Below, one piece after another: positions 8,570 through 16,502 of a stretch of DNA of 64,000 bases. Positions within the stretch are counted from its first letter, which is position 1. Each line of letters opens with the position of its first letter. Location of the stretch: positions 2,580,395-2,644,394 of the forward strand of contig NZ_AP017928.1 of the NCBI RefSeq assembly GCF_003584645.1, written 5' to 3'. The notes beneath the pieces were generated by a model. It was not told where the DNA came from and did not search any database. It saw nothing but the letters and a program-made list of their open reading frames with translations. The DNA is from Methylocaldum marinum (lineage in GTDB: Bacteria; Pseudomonadota; Gammaproteobacteria; Methylococcales; Methylococcaceae). A program made the translations under genes and the position numbers.

Positions 8570-9163
8570 ATGAGGAGACGAGATTCCGCCGAAATTCGAG
8601 AAAAGCTGCTCGACCATGGCGTCATGCTTCTTATGGAGCAGGGCTACCATGGCACGGGAATCCAGGACATCGTTGAAAGCGTCGGCATGCCGAAGGGGTC
8701 TTTCTACAACCACTTTCCCAGCAAGGAAGCCTTCAGTGCCGAGGTCGTCAAACACTACATCGAGCCGTTCATCAAGCAGCTCGACGGGCACCTCAATCGC
8801 AGGGGCGTCAATACGGAAGCGGCGCTGAAAGCCTATTTCAAAGAGCTCATCGAGGAGACCGAGCGCAGAGACTTCAAAGGCGGGTGCCTGCTCGGCAACC
8901 TGATCGGCGAGATCGGCGAAACTTGCGATCTTTGTCATACCTCGCTGCGCGATGCCGTCCACCGTTATCGCGACAAACTGAAAGAGGGCATCGCTCGCGG
9001 GCAAGCGGAAGGAAGCTTCCGAAAAGACCTGACAGCCACGTTCATGGCCGATCTAGTGCTCAATCTCTGGCAGGGCGCTTTGCTTCGCATGAAAATCGAA
9101 CGTTCGGTTCAGCCCCTCACGCAGGTTTTTGAGTTTCTTCTCGACGATTACTTCAAAGCCTGA
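8570..9163 (+). CDS. TetR/AcrR family transcriptional regulator
   Basis: A 197-residue regulator. The N-terminal helix-turn-helix spans about residues 8-55 (LLDHGVMLLMEQGYHGTGIQDI, then VESVGMPKGSFYNHFPSKEAF), a textbook TetR DNA-binding domain. The C-terminal ligand domain resembles the subgroup with a Cys-containing core (GGCLLGNLIGEIGETCDLC), where several cysteines could sense electrophiles, as in NemR/AcuR-type regulators; that sensing role is inference. The ATG at 8570 has no Shine-Dalgarno and lies right behind the promoter. It most likely represses itself and the YncE-like gene through the two matching operators. Base composition is lower in GC than the decayed locus before it. Confidence 0.88.
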   Translation: MRRRDSAEIREKLLDHGVMLLMEQGYHGTGIQDIVESVGMPKGSFYNHFPSKEAFSAEVVKHYIEPFIKQLDGHLNRRGVNTEAALKAYFKELIEETERRDFKGGCLLGNLIGEIGETCDLCHTSLRDAVHRYRDKLKEGIARGQAEGSFRKDLTATFMADLVLNLWQGALLRMKIERSVQPLTQVFEFLLDDYFKA

Positions 9164-9178
9164 TTTTTTTTGCCTGTT

Positions 9179-9202
9179 AATAAAACGACCGGTCATCTTA
9201 TT
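9179..9202. promoter_or_regulatory. Palindromic TetR-family operator, copy 2
   Basis: A 24-bp palindrome AATA-N4-GACCGGTC-N4-TATT lies between the end of the TetR gene and the YncE-like gene. The outer AATA/TATT arms and the inner GACC/GGTC arms are perfectly symmetrical. It differs from copy 1 at three positions only. A promoter here is weak by consensus (TCTTAT at 9196-9201 is a possible -10 overlapping the operator). Confidence 0.7.
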
Positions 9203-9233
9203 TGTGTCCAAACTGAGAGAAAGGAGAACCGAG

Positions 9234-10424
9234 ATGCTTAAAAGCATGAAATGCCATCCCTTCAGCCGGGCCTCTTTACGAGCATTGAGTTTGAGCGCCC
9301 TGAGCGTCTTGGTGCCGGCCACGGCAAGCGCTGAGCTGCTCGCCATGCTCAACTATGAAAGCAAGGTTGGGCAGCCGAATCGCAGAGAGGGTATTGCGGT
9401 CATCGATGTGGACCCGAACTCGCCCACATTCAACCAGATTGTCAAAGACACGCCCTTGCCCCCGGATTTCGTGGCGCATCATATCTATTACAACAAAGAC
9501 GTAACCAAGGCTTATGTCACGTCCCTCGGACATACCGAGCTCTATGTTTACGACCTCTCGAAGTTCCCCGACGAAAAGACCGTCGTATCCGTCCCGGATT
9601 GCAAGGTGGGCGAGGACATAACGTTCTCGGACGATCGCAAGCACTGGTATCTCAGCTGCATGGGGTCCAACAATGTCATCGTCGGCGATGCCCGGTCGGA
9701 TAAGCCGATTGTAACGATCGGGAACGACGGATCCAGCGACAAGTTCATAAAGTATCCCCACGGTGTGATGCTCAACGACGACCTCGACCGCATCTTCGTG
9801 ACAAGCACGGTCAACCCCGATGATCTGAACGACGCCGGCGAGACGGTCTCCGTCATACAAGCGTCGACCCGAAAAATTCTGTCGACCCACAAACTCTCGA
9901 ATAAACCCTCGCCTTCCGGGGAAGCGCCGGTCGAAATTGCTTTCATCCCACATCGCAAGCCCCAGATAGCCTACATAAACAACTTGTACGGCGGAGCGCT
10001 GTGGACCGCCACCTGGCGTCCGGAGAGCGAGGACTTCACTTTCCGGAAGGTATTCGATTTTGCGGAAACAGGCCAAAGTCTCCCGCTGGAAATGGGCTTC
10101 AACGAAGCAGTCGATCGCCTCTATATCACGACAGCCAAGCCCGGCGCGTTCAACATCTTCGACATCGAAGATCCTTACACGCCGAAACTGCTGTCGACGA
10201 TCCCGACTGCGGGCGGCGCGCATCACTTCGTGCTCTCGCCCGATCATCGCCACGCCATCGTTCAGAATAGCTTCATCAATTTGCCGGAGATGGACGACGG
10301 TTCGGTGAGCGTAATCGACTTGCACCAGAACAAGGTGGTCGCGACGGTCGACGTCCTCAAGAAGGCCGGTCTGATCCCGAACTGCATCATCGCGATGCCG
10401 AATTGGTATAAGAGCGATCACTGA
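9234..10424 (+). CDS. YncE-like periplasmic beta-propeller protein
   Basis: A 396-residue exported protein. The signal peptide covers about residues 1-33 (basic start, LSLSALSVLVPATASA cleavage region). The rest shows repeated short blade units with motifs such as AYVTSLGHTELYVYDL, RIFVTST, VSVIQASTRKIL, DRLYITTA and GSVSVIDLHQNKVVATVDV. These are typical of the YVTN/YncE seven-bladed propeller fold. The function is not known; such proteins often bind cofactors or DNA, or partner with periplasmic dehydrogenases. The ATG at 9234 has a strong AAGGAG seven bases upstream. An in-frame start at 9129 would overlap the TetR gene and the operator and is rejected. It is predicted to be controlled by the TetR regulator upstream. 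Confidence 0.8.
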   Translation: MLKSMKCHPFSRASLRALSLSALSVLVPATASAELLAMLNYESKVGQPNRREGIAVIDVDPNSPTFNQIVKDTPLPPDFVAHHIYYNKDVTKAYVTSLGHTELYVYDLSKFPDEKTVVSVPDCKVGEDITFSDDRKHWYLSCMGSNNVIVGDARSDKPIVTIGNDGSSDKFIKYPHGVMLNDDLDRIFVTSTVNPDDLNDAGETVSVIQASTRKILSTHKLSNKPSPSGEAPVEIAFIPHRKPQIAYINNLYGGALWTATWRPESEDFTFRKVFDFAETGQSLPLEMGFNEAVDRLYITTAKPGAFNIFDIEDPYTPKLLSTIPTAGGAHHFVLSPDHRHAIVQNSFINLPEMDDGSVSVIDLHQNKVVATVDVLKKAGLIPNCIIAMPNWYKSDH

Positions 10425-10796
10425 GACGAATGCGGCCAAACCCCTTGCGAATCGCCGATTGCGGGGACCATGACCGCTAAGCAGACGCGGACGTCCGTAC
10501 GAAGTTCAACCGGGAGAGCCCTGGGTTCTCCCCGTCCCCTACGGGTAGGCGAGGCGAGGCGGAAAGCCGGGTTTCCCGGCATCTCGCCTTCGGCGGGCAT
10601 TGGCAAGACCGTCGTAATCAGCCGCGTAGGATGGGCAAAGGCCGACCGGCCGTGCCCATCAGTCGGGAAGATGGGCACGCTACACTTTGCTAGAACGCAG
10701 CTATTCATACGAGAGGCTGAGCCCTTCAACTTGAAGTACCGCAAATCGGACATTGCCGGGCGCTTTCACGGCGGAGTGTTCACAAATTATGCGTCG
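10425..10796. other. Intergenic stretch with palindromes, no convincing gene
   Basis: No credible coding start lies here. The stretch has several small hairpins: GGGAGA...TCTCCC near 10511-10531, and GCCGGG-TTT-CCCGGC near 10566-10580. It also contains the repeat described separately at 10625-10690. The first of these could help end transcription of the YncE-like gene, but there is no U-tract. Confidence 0.4.
10625..10690. repeat. REP-like palindromic repeat
   Basis: GATGGGCA at 10630-10637 is inverted as TGCCCATC at 10653-10660, with the inner palindrome GGCCGACCGGCC between them. A second GATGGGCACGC begins at 10670. This GTAGGATGGGCAAAG...GTGCCCATC layout is a familiar intergenic palindromic repeat of gammaproteobacteria (established from memory; copies elsewhere in the genome cannot be checked here). 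Confidence 0.55.
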
Positions 10797-11150
10797 ATGG
10801 GAGGGCGTCACGCATCGGTGGGCACACGACGTAGCCTCAAGTGGGCGGGCCGCATCACCAACTTTACAATCGCGAGCCTCGGCGCCGCAATTCAGGCAGT
10901 GGTCGCCAAATTGAAAAGCGAAGACGACATTCTCAACGCTATCATCACGGGCAAAGCTGATCCGGTTCCAGCCGGATATCGAAATCTTGCGAAGGCGTCG
11001 CCTGATACGGCAACGGACGAACTTGAGCATCTGGTTTTCGGGGAGGTCTATGGTGTTGATGCTTTAAATCGGGTGTCCCCAGGCCCTGTGCCCCTCAGGG
11101 AGTTCTGTGCCCGCCCCGAAAATGTCAACTTGAAGAACATTTGCGAGTAA
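10797..11150 (+). CDS. Hypothetical protein, unrecognised
   Basis: An open frame of 117 codons from ATG 10797, part of a longer frame that would begin at 10470 but would then read through the palindromic repeat; the shorter start is preferred. The product has a basic N-terminus (RRSLKWAGR), an alpha-helical centre (TIASLGAAIQAVVAKLKSEDD) and an acidic/polar C-terminus ending FCARPENVNLKNICE. I do not recognise a family. It ends 17 bases before a small membrane-protein gene, so the two may be co-transcribed. No clear ribosome-binding site was seen, and the frame could be fortuitous or degraded. Confidence 0.35.
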   Translation: MGGRHASVGTRRSLKWAGRITNFTIASLGAAIQAVVAKLKSEDDILNAIITGKADPVPAGYRNLAKASPDTATDELEHLVFGEVYGVDALNRVSPGPVPLREFCARPENVNLKNICE

Positions 11151-11167
11151 ACGGCGAGATTCCAGTG

Positions 11168-11377
11168 ATGAAATTGCGTGAGACTGATTTCGTCCGCACG
11201 CTGCGGGCGTCTGTTGCGGATCTGCTCGACGAACTGCTGACATTCGTCACGTTCTTAGCAGCGCTCTTTGCTGGTCTTTATTTCGGTTCTTGGTTTGTCT
11301 TTGGGGCGATACTAATCGCGGGCTTTCTGAGTGGCATACTGGTGAGACAGCTAGTCCTACGACAAAGATCGGGTTAA
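11168..11377 (+). CDS. Small two-helix membrane protein, unrecognised
   Basis: A 69-residue product from ATG 11168. A charged amphipathic N-terminus (KLRETDFVRTLRASVADLLDELL) is followed by two closely spaced transmembrane helices (FVTFLAALFAGLYFGSWFVF and GAILIAGFLSGILVRQLVL) and a basic tail. An in-frame TTG at 11141 would overlap the preceding gene and is less likely. The translation start has only a weak GGCGAG upstream. It is followed by a good hairpin terminator at 11444-11470, which argues for a real transcript. The function is unknown. Confidence 0.4.
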   Translation: MKLRETDFVRTLRASVADLLDELLTFVTFLAALFAGLYFGSWFVFGAILIAGFLSGILVRQLVLRQRSG

Positions 11378-11443
11378 CTCACGTACATGGGGTGTATTAG
11401 CTTTAACGTAATGCGCCGAATGCAACACCCTCATGCAGCGGAA

Positions 11444-11470
11444 AGGCATCCGGGTACTCCCCGGATGCCT
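11444..11470 (+). terminator. Rho-independent terminator-like hairpin
   Basis: AGGCATCCGGG (11444-11454) and CCCGGATGCCT (11460-11470) form a perfect 11-bp stem with a five-base loop, followed by GTTTG. It is 67 bases downstream of the small membrane-protein gene. The U-tract is short. Confidence 0.6.
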
Positions 11471-11584
11471 GTTTGCAATTGGAACACGCGCGTACGCTAT
11501 TTCACCCTACACTGAATTCATTCGAAGACATTCAAATCAAGTAAGACAAGCCGCCCCTTAACACCAACGCAGCCAGGTTAAGAA

Positions 11585-11617
11585 CCCTCTCCCTCTTGGA
11601 GAAGGCAGAGTGAAGGG
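11585..11617. repeat. CCCTCTCCC-type palindromic repeat
   Basis: The sequence CCCTCTCCCTC-TTGGAG-AAGGCAGAGTGAAGGG is a slightly diverged copy of a palindromic repeat widespread between proteobacterial genes (usual form ccctctccc...gggagaggg). Recognition is from memory; other copies are outside this window. Confidence 0.45.
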
Positions 11618-11995
11618 ATCGAAAAAAGATGCGTTCGCCATAAAACCTTTTTCTATCCGCCGACGGAGTCGAGGACAGGAAAGATGAAAACTTCCCAGTC
11701 GAAATCCTCCTCACGCCGCCCCAATGTGGCCGACTGTCCTGTCCGTCCTCTGCGGGCGAGACTCGCTCGGCCAAACCCGTTCCCGGCGGATTCGTCCCCC
11801 GAGGAGGGAGCGATCACGGTATCGCAAACCTGACGGCGTTGCCCATACGCTGCTTCCATTCACCATCTCCGAAAGGGCCCCTGCCCGACCGGAATGTCAT
11901 TTCCTCATTCACGCACATCAATTCGGGTTTCAATCATCCAACTCCGACACCTGACCGAAACTTGGACCGCCATTCCCGCTCATATTTGAGTTGAA

Positions 11996-12014
11996 GTCGG
12001 CCACCGTGGCCGAC
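11996..12014. promoter_or_regulatory. Perfect 19-bp palindrome upstream of rapA
   Basis: GTCGGCCAC (11996-12004) and GTGGCCGAC (12006-12014) are perfect inverted arms around a single C, 70 bases before the rapA start. The one-base spacer suits a dimeric protein site better than an RNA hairpin. No regulator can be named. Confidence 0.35.
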
Positions 12015-12083
12015 CATTTCCGGCAGCCCTGTTACAATCCTATTTATTGTCTATTGTCATTCCATGATTAAGCTTGAGGAGAA

Positions 12084-14939
12084 ATGACATTGCCGACTTT
12101 CGTTCCCGGACAGCGCTGGATTAGCGAGACCGAGCCCGAATTGGGCTTGGGCATCGTGTTGAACGTCGAAAACAATCGCGTGACACTGTTATTCATCGCC
12201 AGTAGCGAACGCCGCACCTATGCCGTCAACAACTCTCCGCTGACGCGGGTGAGGTTTTCCAAGGGCGATTCGATCGAAAGCGCGGATGGCTGGAAACTGA
12301 AAGTTACGGAAGTTCGGGAACATAACGGCCTCATCACCTACGAAGGCCTGGCCGATGACGGAACCCCCAGGGCGCTGGAGGAAGTCGATCTCAACCATTT
12401 CATGCAGTTCAACAAGCCGCAGGATCGGCTGTTCACCGGCCATCTGGATCCTTCGGGCCTGTTTCGGCTGCGCTATGAAACCCTGCGAAGAATCGGACAG
12501 CTCGAACAATCCCCGGTGCGAGGACTGGTCGGCGGACGCACCAGCATCATTCCGCACCAGATCTACATCGCTCATGAAATCGCTCACCGCCAGGCTCCGC
12601 GCGTGTTGCTGGCCGACGAAGTCGGGCTGGGCAAAACCATCGAAGCCGGACTGATCATCCACCATCAGCTTTTGACCGGACGCGTCGAACGCATCCTCAT
12701 CATCGTGCCGGAACCCTTGTTGCACCAATGGCTGGTGGAAATGCTGAGACGCTTCAATCTGCGGTTCGCCCTGTTCGACGAGGAGCGTTTCTGGCAAGTC
12801 GAAGACGCCAATCCTTTCTTGAGCGAACAACTGGTGCTGTGCAGTCTGGATTTTTTCATGGATGACGACGAACGCCAGGAAGCCGCGCTCGCCGCCGGCT
12901 GGGACATGTGCGTGGTGGACGAGGCGCACCACCTGCAGTGGTCGGAACAAAACGCGAGCCCGGAGTATTTGTTCGTCGAGCAATTAGGCAGAGCCGTGCC
13001 CAGCCTCCTGCTCTTGACGGCAACCCCGGAACAGCTCGGCAAGCGCAGCCATTTCGCCCGACTGCGCCTGCTCGACCCGGACCGCTTCTACAGCTATGAC
13101 CGGTTCCAGCTCGAGGAAATGCAGTACGAGTCGCTGGCCGATGTGATCAACCATCTGCTGGACGATCCGGAACTCGACCGCGAGACCTTGAGCCAACTGA
13201 AAACCCTGCTCTCGCAGGATTTGGCGGACGATTTGCTGGAAAGGCTCGGCGATCCGGAACGCGCGGAGAGCGCACGCGGCGAGTTGATTCAGCTCCTCCT
13301 GGACCGTCACGGCACGGGGCGGGTTCTGTTCCGCAATACCCGGACCACGGTCAAAGGCTTTCCGGGGCGGGAACTTTTCGCATATCCCCTGCCGCTGCCC
13401 GAGGCCTACCGTCGCCTGCTGGACGAAACCCAACCCCGGATCGAAGACCTTTTGCACCCGGAAACCCTGTATGCCCGGAATTGTACCGATGCCGAAGAGT
13501 GGTGGCGCGTGGACAGCCGCGTGGAGTGGCTGGCCGAAACCATCAAGGGACTCAAGTCGGCCAAGGTGTTGGTGATCTGCGCAAAGACCAGGACCGCCAT
13601 CGATCTGGAAGAGGCGCTTCGGGTCCGGGGCGTGCGCGCAGCGGTGTTCCACGAGCAGATGAGCATCGTGGCGCGCGACCGGGCGGCTGCCTGGTTCGCC
13701 GACGTCGAAAACGGCGCTCAGGCGCTGGTATGCTCGGAAATCGGCAGCGAAGGGCGCAATTTCCAATTCGCCCATCATCTGGTGATGTTCGATTTGCCGC
13801 TCAACCCCGACCTGCTGGAACAGCGAATCGGCCGCCTCGACCGCATCGGGCAGTCGGAAACCATCCGTATTCACGTCGCTTATTTCGAGGACAGCCCCCA
13901 AAGCGTCCTCTTCCGCTGGTATGACCAGGGTCTGAACGCCTTCAGCCAGCCCAGCCCGGCGGGACTCGCGGTGTTCGGCCGACTCGGAAGCGAACTTGCC
14001 GGATTGTTGCGGGCGCCCGATTCGGACGGTGAAACCCGGCTGGTGGAACGGGCGCGGAAGCTGGCGGATGCAATACAGGAGGAATTGCACCAGGGCCGGG
14101 ACCGGTTGCTGGAGCTGAATTCCTGCCGCAAGGAGGCCGCACACCGGCTGGTCCGGTTCATCGAAGAAATCGACCGCGAGGACAGCCTCTGGCCCTATCT
14201 GGAAGACGTGTTCGACGCATACGGGGTGGCAGTCGAGGAACATTCGGATCATTGCTATATCCTCCGGCCCGGCGAGCACATGCGTACCCAGTTCCCCGAA
14301 TTGCCCGAAGACGGCGTGACGGTCACGCTGGACCGGGGCATCGGCCTGACGCGAGAGGACATGCTGTTCCTGACCTGGGAACACCCCATGGTGCGCGGCG
14401 CGATGGATCTCATTCTGAACAGCGAGCACGGCAATGCCGCATTGAGCCTGGTCCGGCATCCGGAACTGCCGGCCGGCCAACTGCTGCTCGAGGTAATCTA
14501 TCTGCTCGAATGCACCGCACCGAAACGCTTGCATATCGGCCGATTCTTCCCGCCTACCGTGCTGCGCTTCCTGTTCGACCAGGACGGCAACGATCTCAGC
14601 GCCCTACCCTTGGAAAGCCTGGCCGAACAACCCCAGCAGTTCGATCGCGAACATGCGCTGGCACTGGTCCGGAGCAAGCAAAAGCTCATTAACCGTTTAA
14701 TCGTAAGTGCAGAAAAGAAAGCGCGTGCGCAAATGCCCGGCATCATCGGCGACAGCGCGAAACGGATGCTCGACGCGATGACGACGGAACTCAAACGCCT
14801 CGCGGCCCTGCGGCGCGTCAATCCGAACGTGCGCCAGGAAGAGTTGGATCAGCTCAAGGAAAACGCCATCGAGATGAACAATTGCATCCAGGGGGCGCAT
14901 CTGCGTTTGGATTCGGTCCGGCTGGTCATCACTGTGTAA
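12084..14939 (+). CDS. rapA: RNA polymerase-associated ATPase RapA (SWI2/SNF2 family)
   Basis: A 951-residue protein, close to the 968 residues of E. coli RapA. The N-terminal Tudor-like domains (from FVPGQRWISETEPELGLGIV) are followed by a Swi2/Snf2 ATPase. Motif I is LLADEVGLGKTIEAGL (about 174-189), motif II is VVDEAHHLQW (DEAH box, about 278), and motif III is LLLTATPEQLG. The second RecA lobe has ALVCSEIGSEGRNFQFAHHLVMFDLPLNPDLLEQRIGRLDRIGQ (about 550-595), including the arginine finger motif. It binds RNA polymerase and promotes its recycling after termination. The start ATG 12084 has GAGGAGAAA just upstream. A long open frame on the other strand (12984-14534) is a shadow. Confidence 0.95.
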   Translation: MTLPTFVPGQRWISETEPELGLGIVLNVENNRVTLLFIASSERRTYAVNNSPLTRVRFSKGDSIESADGWKLKVTEVREHNGLITYEGLADDGTPRALEEVDLNHFMQFNKPQDRLFTGHLDPSGLFRLRYETLRRIGQLEQSPVRGLVGGRTSIIPHQIYIAHEIAHRQAPRVLLADEVGLGKTIEAGLIIHHQLLTGRVERILIIVPEPLLHQWLVEMLRRFNLRFALFDEERFWQVEDANPFLSEQLVLCSLDFFMDDDERQEAALAAGWDMCVVDEAHHLQWSEQNASPEYLFVEQLGRAVPSLLLLTATPEQLGKRSHFARLRLLDPDRFYSYDRFQLEEMQYESLADVINHLLDDPELDRETLSQLKTLLSQDLADDLLERLGDPERAESARGELIQLLLDRHGTGRVLFRNTRTTVKGFPGRELFAYPLPLPEAYRRLLDETQPRIEDLLHPETLYARNCTDAEEWWRVDSRVEWLAETIKGLKSAKVLVICAKTRTAIDLEEALRVRGVRAAVFHEQMSIVARDRAAAWFADVENGAQALVCSEIGSEGRNFQFAHHLVMFDLPLNPDLLEQRIGRLDRIGQSETIRIHVAYFEDSPQSVLFRWYDQGLNAFSQPSPAGLAVFGRLGSELAGLLRAPDSDGETRLVERARKLADAIQEELHQGRDRLLELNSCRKEAAHRLVRFIEEIDREDSLWPYLEDVFDAYGVAVEEHSDHCYILRPGEHMRTQFPELPEDGVTVTLDRGIGLTREDMLFLTWEHPMVRGAMDLILNSEHGNAALSLVRHPELPAGQLLLEVIYLLECTAPKRLHIGRFFPPTVLRFLFDQDGNDLSALPLESLAEQPQQFDREHALALVRSKQKLINRLIVSAEKKARAQMPGIIGDSAKRMLDAMTTELKRLAALRRVNPNVRQEELDQLKENAIEMNNCIQGAHLRLDSVRLVITV

Positions 14940-15309
14940 TCGGGCGCGCGGGAAGCGTCGCGAGTAGCCCGAGGGCGAGACGCCCGGCACGCAAGACCCG
15001 GCATGTAGACGGAGACCATGAAGCGTGCTCGCCGCGCTCTGAACGGCTCGGGCGGCGTAGTCGCTTCCCGCACTCCCTCCAAGTTTCCGGACTAAGTGCA
15101 TTCCATAAATTCGTGCGTAACGAGACTGCCGACCTACAAATATTTGAATCGATTTACCTTAGCCGACGGCGCCAACGACTTCCACCAAGACAGTCATACC
15201 GTATGAGCGAGATGAAAACGCGCTAGATTCCGGTTCCGCGGCTCCCCTGAAATTTCGCTATTAGCTGCCATACTTTAAGACTACCCCATTTCAATTCCAG
15301 GACAGGTAT
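14940..15309. other. Intergenic region, nothing recognised
   Basis: About 370 bases between rapA and the LOG-family gene. Only weak short hairpins are visible (for example GGGCG-AGA-CGCCC near 14970). The last 100 bases are AT-richer and probably contain the promoter of the next gene, but no clear -35/-10 pair stands out. Confidence 0.4.
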
Positions 15310-15987
15310 ATGATCGAAGATCTCAAAGGCAGCGAGTCATGGCGGATGTTCAGAATCATCAGCGAATTCACCGAAGGCTTCGACAAGCTTTCCGAAATTC
15401 GCTTCGCCATTTCGATTTTCGGTTCCACCCGCATCAAGCCGAGCAGTCCGTACTACCAGGCTGCGCAAACCGTCGCCGAGGTACTCGCCAGTCACGGCTA
15501 TGCGATCATCAGTGGCGGCGGGGCCGGCGTTTTGGAGGCCGCCAATAAAGGCGCCCATATCAAGAAACAGCGCTCGATCGGACTCAATATCGCCGGCGAA
15601 GAGAAACCGAATGCTTATCAAAACCTCAGGCTGGAGTTCCGCTATTTCTTCGTGCGTAAACTCATGTTCGTGAAACATTCCATGGGCTATGTCTGCTTCC
15701 CCGGTGGATTCAACACGTTGGACGAGCTCTTCGAAGCCCTCAGCCTGATGCAAACGCACAAAATCCATCCGGTACCGCTGATTTTGTTCGGATCGGATTA
15801 TTGGAAAGGACTGACCGATTGGATCGAAAACACAGTCCTTACCAATCAACTGATCGATAAAGCCGATTTAGCGCATATCTCGGTCACGGACGATCCTCTC
15901 GAAGTCGTCGACATCATGAACAAACACCGCGAATGGAAGCTCAAGAAAATCGTGGAGGCAACATCCACCGACGCTTCGGAAAGGTGA
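15310..15987 (+). CDS. LOG-family protein (Rossmann-fold nucleotide-binding, TIGR00730-like)
   Basis: A 225-residue protein with the lysine-decarboxylase-like/LOG fold. A start strand AISIFGSTRI leads to the glycine-rich loop YAIISGGGAGVLEAANKGA (about 60-78), and then the diagnostic segment VCFPGGFNTLDELFEAL (about 135-151), a variant of PGGxGTxxE. Family members hydrolyse nucleoside monophosphates, releasing free cytokinin-type bases (plant LOG) or purine/pyrimidine bases (PpnN). The bacterial substrate here is inferred only. GTTE/NTLDE and the Arg in the core are present, so it is probably active. It stands alone with a GGACAGGTAT stretch before the ATG. Confidence 0.85.
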   Translation: MIEDLKGSESWRMFRIISEFTEGFDKLSEIRFAISIFGSTRIKPSSPYYQAAQTVAEVLASHGYAIISGGGAGVLEAANKGAHIKKQRSIGLNIAGEEKPNAYQNLRLEFRYFFVRKLMFVKHSMGYVCFPGGFNTLDELFEALSLMQTHKIHPVPLILFGSDYWKGLTDWIENTVLTNQLIDKADLAHISVTDDPLEVVDIMNKHREWKLKKIVEATSTDASER

Positions 15988-16502
15988 CGCCAGTGCCGTG
16001 AGCGTTCTGACCGGCCGGACCCTGGAGCCGGAACGGCACAGGCTGGCCAATAAGCTGAAAACCCGAAATCGCCCACAGGTTCTCGTGCAGGTCTGCCCGG
16101 CCTCGCGCAGGCTACTGTATCCCAATTGACCGGTCGGCGCATTTCCAAAGTTCCGGGCAAAAATCCTTGGCGGAACACGCGATCACAGTGGAACCCGGAG
16201 AAAGAGATTGGGAAAACGGGCGGCCGGAATTATAGCTTGCCAGGGCGTTACAGCCCATTTTTGCCACGCCATCGTCGCGAATAAACGTCCTGCACGCGCA
16301 ACCATGTACCGACTCCCTCACACACTGCGGCACCCGCACTGCTTCTGAAAACACGCTCCGGCCGGTCTGGTGTCTCTTCCTTCGACTACGGTTTCCCGAA
16401 GACTGAACTGTGTTATGCTGGCGCGGCTTATCCGCGCCCGTCTCCACGAGACATTTAATCCGAACTTTTGTCTGCACCAAAACAATTACTGAGGACTCAC
16501 GC
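15988..16502. other. Intergenic region upstream of the first mtdB
   Basis: About 515 bases with no supported gene. The stretch just before mtdB (16380-16500) is relatively AT-rich. TATGCT near 16413 could serve as a -10, but no convincing -35 accompanies it. GAGGA at 16491-16495 is the ribosome-binding site of the first mtdB. Confidence 0.4.

Larger units (their letters stand above)
11378..12083. other. Non-coding stretch with terminator and repeats
   Basis: About 700 bases without a supported gene. It holds a partial palindrome (GGGTGT at 11390-11395 against ACACCC at 11425-11430, flanking TAATGCGCC), the terminator at 11444-11470, the CCCTCTCCC-type repeat at 11585-11617, and a 19-bp palindrome at 11996-12014 ahead of rapA. 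Short open frames here have no recognisable features. Confidence 0.45.

Noticed and set aside
9129..9233. Longer start for the YncE-like gene
   Set aside because: It would overlap the TetR coding end and the operator; the ATG at 9234 has a strong AAGGAG and opens on a signal peptide.
12984..14534. 516-codon open frame on the minus strand
   Set aside because: It lies wholly inside rapA on the opposite strand; the translation is His/Gln/Arg-rich without domain features, a typical shadow in GC-rich coding DNA.
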